Assembly: GCA_002633005.1 (NCBI GenBank)
Contig: NMRA01000024.1
Coordinates: 1-64,000 of the forward strand
Length of the DNA stretch: 64,000 nucleotides
Source: Phoronis australis
Lineage: Eukaryota > Phoronida > Phoronidae
Reading direction: 5' to 3'
Within the stretch, counting starts at the first letter, position 1. Each line of letters starts with the position of its first letter. The position numbers and the translations under genes were made by a program. Positions 58,273 to 64,000 of the stretch are shown here, piece after piece. The notes beneath the pieces are model-generated. The model saw nothing but the letters and a program-made list of their open reading frames with translations. It ran no database searches and had not been told where the DNA came from.

Positions 58273-59185
58273 CGTATTCGCCGTAATAACCGCCCATGCC
58301 CCTATAAGCGCCCCCCCACGCGTTTTCAGACTTTGCTGAAATAAGCGCCCAGTCCATGAACGTGTACACGAGAACAATGACGTACCTACAGTCCTAAAAC
58401 TCGGCTACAGTAACGTCTTAAATTTATCAAAAAAATTTTGCACGGGTCTACTAGACCACCAGCGGCACTGCTACGTTTGTATTTAGCCGTGACTTTACAC
58501 TTCAAAGTAACGCAGCGCTTGAAAAAGAACACAACAGCGTTGCTACGCTCTCGCGACGACTCGTGTCCCACTACATGTATGTGGTCTGACCTTTCAGTAG
58601 ACACATCGACTGTCTCATGAATAAAAATAACTTGTTGAACGCACGTGGCCAGGAAGCGCGCGATACATACATGAACCTGTCATCAAAGACATTAGTCGGG
58701 AACTATCTATTCATGAAACGGGTAGCATAGCATCGGTAAGAAATGAATATTGGCACTAATTTCCGAGAATTTCTAATAGGCCTACTATAACACATGTTTG
58801 CGTTATTTTTGAGATGGATTGTTTGATTAACCATAATTGATGTTTTTAAGCCGAATATCCAATAAAATGACAACTGACAGTGAATGCTTACACACCCTTA
58901 CACCGAAAAATAACTGTCAGACATTCACGTACGCACCCAGCCACACGGCGACTAATATGGCCCTTACCGAGACAAATGTCGAAAGTTTTTAGCACGAGAC
59001 TGGCAAGTGCTGAATGAAACACGCTCTGGTTTAGGCCTATTGCTTGTGCAAATTTCTTTAGACACATCTAGCTAGTTAGATTGCATGGCTCTGGCCAAAA
59101 GACAGTCTCTGCTTTGGCAAATGAACTGACACGCACACGCTCGCTTACTCGCAGACGAACTTCAAAACAAACGTCACGTGACAAC
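58273..59185 (-). mobile_element. Inverse partial copy of the cgtattcgcc element
   Basis: cgtattcgccgtaataaccg and cctataagcgcccc match the right end of the 39151-40562 element in inverse. It runs to cttcaaaacaaacgtcacgtgac (59158-59180) and stops there. Confidence 0.75.
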
Positions 59186-59537
59186 AACATGTGTGTTCGT
59201 CCATTTTTCTCGCCGTGTTGCCGATCATACATGTAGATGGCACGNCTTTGCTACCAGCTCTACCGATGTCTCTGACCCATGTTTAACGCAGTTCTTGATC
59301 CTTGGAAAACAGGTAGTAACTGAATTTTTTATTTCGCTAACTGGTACTATAGCATGCCGGGCACACAACACGTATAACCTCCCTGTGGCCGGTTCGCCCC
59401 CACGCTTGCCGACGTACTTGTTTACCGACTTAACCACAATGCAACATTCTGACCCATTTCCAATATGGCGGCGTTGCAACTCCGCTATTCATACCGCTGG
59501 CCAGTCGCATAATGACAAGCGGCGATAATACACTCAC

Positions 59538-59757
59538 CTGGCTTCAGCTTCGGTGCAGCCACCTTAGACACGGCTGACTTTTCCCTGCCCACCATCCGTG
59601 GGTGCTTGGCTGATCCCACCCCCGTGGCACCACGTCTACTCAGTGCGTCGTACTCTTCATTTCCCCCATAGTTGGTATCAAAGAACTTCTTGAACCACTG
59701 TAGGAACTCAAAGTTAGCCTGGAAGCTTCCCTTCACCAATTTCTCAATGGGAATGAC
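59538..59757 (-). CDS. MAPRE: EB1/MAPRE microtubule plus-end protein, internal exon (end of CH domain and linker)
   Basis: The exon starts after the acceptor ccatgcacag and ends at the donor gtgagt, phases 0 and 1, 220 nt. The peptide starts [18 protein letters not shown] and continues [12 protein letters not shown], then EEYDALSRR. This is the highly conserved end of the EB1-family calponin-homology domain (known family motif: [20 protein letters not shown]). A basic, Ser/Pro/Lys-rich linker follows, as in EB proteins. EB proteins track growing microtubule plus ends in the cytoplasm. The N-terminal CH exons should lie above 59757 and the EB-homology coiled-coil exon below 59538. I found neither, so the gene is partial here. 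The exon border matches that of vertebrate MAPRE genes as I recall it. Confidence 0.9.
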
Positions 59758-60534
59758 CTGTGCATGGATAACCAATTCCGTTACACCAAACTGATACTCA
59801 CAATAACAATAAGGCTGGCTACTAGGTGGCGTGGCAAGTTCCACCGTAACGTATCACCGATTTCCTTCAGAAATAAAGGCCAAAAATTGTCTTATTTCAA
59901 TTTTGAAAGTCTTCCGGCAACGTTCGGAAAGTCCGCAATTTTTAGAAAGCTTGTCCCGAACGTGCAATTTTGCCAAGTACCATGACTCCATGAAATGCAG
60001 AGAAGCAAACAGAGAAGTACAAATGCGAGACCAGGGTTCAGCTCCGCAAAACCGTAAGACATTAGCTTGCAATCATGATAAATCTTTCCTCTTGGAACAT
60101 TAACATTAAATTCCAAACCATAAATTAAGGTTACATGTACCCCTAATTAAATGTTTTTATTCTTCTTCAAAAAACTAACTTAAAGTAACTAGCGACTGTC
60201 AACTCGTAAAAGTGTAAATTTTCTGAAACTGGGAATCGAGACAAATTTAATAGTGTCATTCACACCTCTGCACTGAAGTCACTTCATGACGTGAACACAT
60301 ACACTAAAACAAGAAACTGTAGGAACACCACATTTATCCACCTTCACTCTTATCAGGCTTCTATTGCGAGTCAGCATGCGTGAATAATTGGCTGATAAGC
60401 CACCTCTGGAACTACTTTTGGCTGAACGGATGACCAGGCCATAAAATGATAATTAGCCAAGACCAGTTACTATAATGCAACAAAGAATAATATCTTGCAT
60501 CACCTAGCCTTGGTGGAAAGCTGTATACTGTATT

Positions 60535-61010
60535 GGCTCAAACGCTTAGAAAAATTCATTTCACGGGGAGGGGACGCTTATTGTAGTGAGCCTACGGCAG
60601 TTGAAACCCGGTTTCCCAAACGGGTAAAATCGGAAGCTAGGATTCATCAAATTTACGCTCTGTGATGTAGTTGTAGCCTATGACAGCCTTTCTACAAAAT
60701 TGTGGTGCATTGCTATCAACTTCCGTTGTTAAATTACAATAATTTTTCAAAAAATTGTGCTCATCACAGGACCAAAACTTGCCGACTGATGAAAAAAAAT
60801 ATAGTTTCGACTCAACAAATTACCTGAAATCTTCCTTATGTTTTACAATTTTTAAAGTTGATGTGGAGTCCATATTAATTGCGATTTAGTTCAAATCTGC
60901 GCTACAACGTACGACACAACACGAGAAAAATCTCTGGATGAACACACATGTTGTTGTCACGTGACGTTTGTTTTGAAGTTCGTCTGCGTATGAGAGTGAG
61001 TGAGCGTGCG
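60535..61010 (+). mobile_element. Partial copy of the cgtattcgcc element, left half
   Basis: From ggctcaaacgcttagaaaaa to gtcacgtgacgtttgttttg it follows 39170-39670. It ends close to the same internal point at which the 58273 copy ends. Confidence 0.75.
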
Positions 61011-61300
61011 TGTGCGGGTCATCGACGATAGACTCTTTTGTTACAAAAGGCGGAGGATTATGCAGGAAAATGGCGTTTACTAGATTGTTTTTCACTTAAA
61101 CGGCTGTAACGTGCAAGGTGAGTGCTGGTTAACTCACAGATTTTGTGTGAACAGGCCGACTGTCGTTAGCTCTGCCGTGGAGTATTAATAGTCCAACTTC
61201 CAAGGCTCGATCTACATGTTGGGGACGAAATGAACTACCCGGGCTGTGTGAAATTTCTGGGTCTAACCTAGACACTGACGCAGTGGTCAGTCAGATCGCT
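61011..61300 (-). repeat. Inverse partial copy of the 31430/48470 repeat
   Basis: gttacaaaaggcggaggatt (inverse of ctccaccttttgtaac), ggttaactcacagattttgt, and gaactacccgggctgtgtga (inverse of cacagcccgggtagttc) run in reversed order. Confidence 0.65.
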
Positions 61301-61935
61301 GTATCAAGACTATAGTCAAAATCCAAATTCGTTTTATCGTGTCCCTGTCAATAATAACGGCATGTTAAAGCCTTCTTAATTTTCATACTTCAGGAACATT
61401 ACAATCACGTGTTTTGTACACATACGCGCACGCCGCAGATCACATCTCGGAAATTGCCGATTTGACGGATGACAATGAATGAACACAATGAAATTAACAA
61501 CGTCGTTTTACAGCTTGTAAGATTCATAATAAACGTATTTTGAATATTGCAATGCATGTGTTCCAAAATCTAAATAACTTGGGTCCTATATTTTTGTATT
61601 AGTGCACGCCGAATGGAAATATAAATGTGAGTGTTGCCGTTTTCAAAATCTCTTATCCTGGGCCGATTTGAAAAATTCAAAGTTGTACTCATATTTGTTT
61701 TCGCTCCTCTTTTCAAATATTACAGTAAAAACTATGTAAACTCTCTCCATAAAAAGTACAGTCTGCTAGCTGGATTATAATCAGCTGATCATATCCGCAT
61801 GAGCGAAGCCAATTTCCTCGCTCGTGACTCGATGACTAGAACAGCTTGGCGGCATCCCTTTGATCGTGAGCCGAGCGCGACTCAGCCAAGGTGGATAAAT
61901 ACGGTCTAGTTCAATTTTCCATACCCCACCGTTTA
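61301..61935. other. No gene recognised
   Basis: No CH-domain exon of MAPRE was found here or up to 64000. Confidence 0.4.
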
Positions 61936-61939
61936 CCTT

Positions 61940-62300
61940 AACCACTGGGGTTAGAACCAATTTTATTTAGTGGGAATGTTCATAGCATGGCAAAGTAGTT
62001 CGAATGGATGAAAAACCGGCAGGACAGCATCACGTCACTAATAGAAGCCTAACTGCCAAATCATATGAAAATCCGTTGAGGCCTTCAAAGATAAGGAGGC
62101 AAGCATAAAAAGCTAAAACTGCAGCCACTAAAGGCACGCCACTAAGGGCACGCCACTAGTCAGAGAGGTCCGAACTTCGTTGTCATTTGTCGTCAATTTT
62201 ATAGGAACACATCTAGAAAATCCCATCAAGATCTTTGAGGGGTTTAAGAGATGCAGACGCCAGCACTGGATGCCTGGACAGAGCTGACAGCAATATCCAG
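61940..62300 (+). repeat. CTCF-motif repeat, diverged copy
   Basis: atcacgtcactaatagaagcc, tatgaaaatccgttgagg, and taaggagg-aagcataaaaa match units at 25380-25470 and 43060-43140. The ccactag motif is decayed to cactaaaggcacgccacta. Confidence 0.65.
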
Positions 62301-62479
62301 TGATGTCGAAGCAAATTTACTGATCAACCACTTTCAAGTCTCCACCTAGACGTATTCTTTGTTTAGGTTCTAGAACTGAACATGGTAATTTTGCAGCCTT
62401 CACAGGAAAAAAAACATCTTCAGCAACCATAAGACATTCCAAATTGTATGTAGCTGTTAATACTATGACATTCTCCCTG

Positions 62480-63200
62480 TTCTCTAAGTGAAGAGGAGAA
62501 AATATGTTATCACAGAATTGTGTTACGGTATTAACTTTTCACTGCCTACTTTCAGTGCACAAGAGACAGCGAAGGACCTGATACACCATTTTCCCAGTGA
62601 ACTGTCAACGCCATACAGTTCATTTTCCCATGTGTGTGCACTTTCTAAAACAAAATTAAAAATGATAAACTGTAAAGCAGTGCGTGCAAAAAGTTTCCTG
62701 TAATATGAGAACAAAACTAATGCATGGGTAGAAGCTAATTGGATCATGGATGGAAAAGGTGGATCCCATATGGCATTTTCGTCAAATGAAAACACAAGGA
62801 TCAGACAACCGTCTGGAAACTGCATGGTCATTGAGTTTCTGATATGCTATTCTGAAGGCTTACAATCTGCAGATTGAACTACAATGCCCATTATTGGCTG
62901 AGGATATTGAGCTTGACATTGAAAAATGTCTGCCTCCAGAACTTAACCGAATTTCTTAGTGTGCTGATGACTAGGAAAAGGCGTGTCAGCTGAAGTGAAA
63001 ATTTCAAGTGATTGCTTTGCTGTATGTAAAGTCATCATAAATGAAAAGCCGAAATTACCGAAGTGAGCTATAGCTCCCGATGACACTGGCATTTTTGATA
63101 TTCTGCTGAATTATACCTATACATTTGTCACGTCAATAAATTTGATTACAAAGCTGTACACAGAGTGCGGAAAGCAACAAAGTCCTTAGGGAAAGGATGA
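62480..63200 (+). other. Coding-like debris, unrecognised
   Basis: The plus strand has a 71-residue open frame (62488-62703) and later short pieces, e.g. KVIINEKPKLPK, between stops. It may be an old transposon or retrocopy. No family recognised. Confidence 0.2.
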
Positions 63201-64000
63201 TTATGAATATCTACATGTGTCCTATAAATACACAAGAGAAGTTTGCACCAGTGAGTTTAAAAGTAATGGAATCTTGGCATTGACAGCGGTGAGAGTTATC
63301 ACTGTTTGAAAGAGTTCATCTGCCTCATGTGCGGTAAAGGTCGAAGCCTGGGTACAACATGAGGAACCCTGTCCAGCTGAAAATTGACCGTCAGACGGCT
63401 CTCGTCCGACGGTTGGAGTTTGCTAATGCGAACACAATAGCCCATTCAATTCAGGCCAGCTGCTTGGGCTGCTTGGTCACGTACGTAATCTCTTAATGAC
63501 ACCTCATTATGTCATAAAACTACGTGCCTGTCCACTGTTAGCAAAAAAACGGTTATCTTAAAACCATACCTATCTGACCGGATTTCTCGCGCAAAACTAA
63601 GCAGTTTAGAACTTCGAAATTTCTTTCTAGGCCAGAAAATAAAGTTTTTATTAATATTAAAATGTACCGCGTTTTGTGAGAGCAGAGCGTAGGAATTTAC
63701 AAAGGTCATTGTGATTAGTCTACATGCCACAACTTTTATTTCTATCTAAAAGATCAAATATTCCATAATAAATTTGTTTCAATAAAAACTAAGATGTAAA
63801 TTACTTCTATGAATACAAGATGTTACTCAATAAGAGAAATAAATTGTTAAAATTGTAATGGCAATTGAGAACTCGTTTTTGTGCGTAGGTGTACACTCGT
63901 CATTTTCCGAAGTAAACATCTCCACGTGGTTCAGTTGCGGGTTCCATGTGTTGTGAGTAGGTAGTGAATATCCTATGGCGGATTTTTTCAAAGTAGGCGA
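63201..64000. other. No gene recognised
   Basis: Short frames only, AT-rich. Confidence 0.4.

Noticed and set aside
59178-59528. 116-residue plus-strand open frame
   Set aside because: It crosses the N at 59245, begins in a transposon end, and shows no domain.

Overview
This is eukaryotic, animal DNA: gene-poor, AT-rich, with kilobase introns, GT/AG exon borders and dense repeats. A TNF-receptor/Ig membrane protein, an EB1 exon, THAP and P2X7-like domains, tRNA-derived SINEs, non-LTR, Ty3/Gypsy and Penelope-like fragments suit a marine invertebrate. A hemichordate or lancelet-like deuterostome is my guess; the sequence does not prove it. One 982-base N gap (17342-18323) and six single N positions (10456, 11444, 12484, 26325, 36536, 59245) mark a draft assembly. 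At least one single N joins two near-identical copies of the same DNA. Layout: 0-5 kb holds a tRNA-like element and a broken LINE reverse transcriptase split by a nested foldback element. 5.6-9.1 kb holds a dispersed repeat, a possible small first exon on the minus strand, a foldback MITE, and a tRNA-like SINE split by a second MITE with a clean 5-bp target duplication. 10.4-12.8 kb is transposon and LTR-like debris. 12.9-15.7 kb is one 2.8-kb palindromic foldback element with a THAP-like fragment in each arm. 18.3-19.8 kb is tandem non-coding repeat rich in NRF1-, YY1- and ETS-like motifs. 20.3-21.75 kb is a TIR transposon with a P2X7-like fragment on one strand and a THAP fragment on the other. 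23.5-28.5 kb is a near-identical duplication around the start of a Gypsy element and a single N, probably two haplotypes placed in series. 28.7-50.1 kb, minus strand, is the main gene: ten exons, with compatible intron phases, for a type I receptor with signal peptide, TNFR cysteine-rich repeats, one Ig domain, a transmembrane helix and two short tail exons. Its introns hold many repeats. 50.2-59.5 kb is repeats plus a 5'-truncated LINE with a 35-bp target duplication. 59.5-59.8 kb, minus strand, is one exon of an EB1/MAPRE microtubule plus-end protein. 60.5-64 kb is more repeat debris. The two recognised genes need not be related in function. The receptor would sit at the cell surface and bind an unknown ligand; the EB1 protein would act at growing microtubule ends. 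The rest of both genes was not found: the 3' end of the receptor, and the N-terminal and C-terminal exons of EB1. Most of the window is a layered record of mobile elements.
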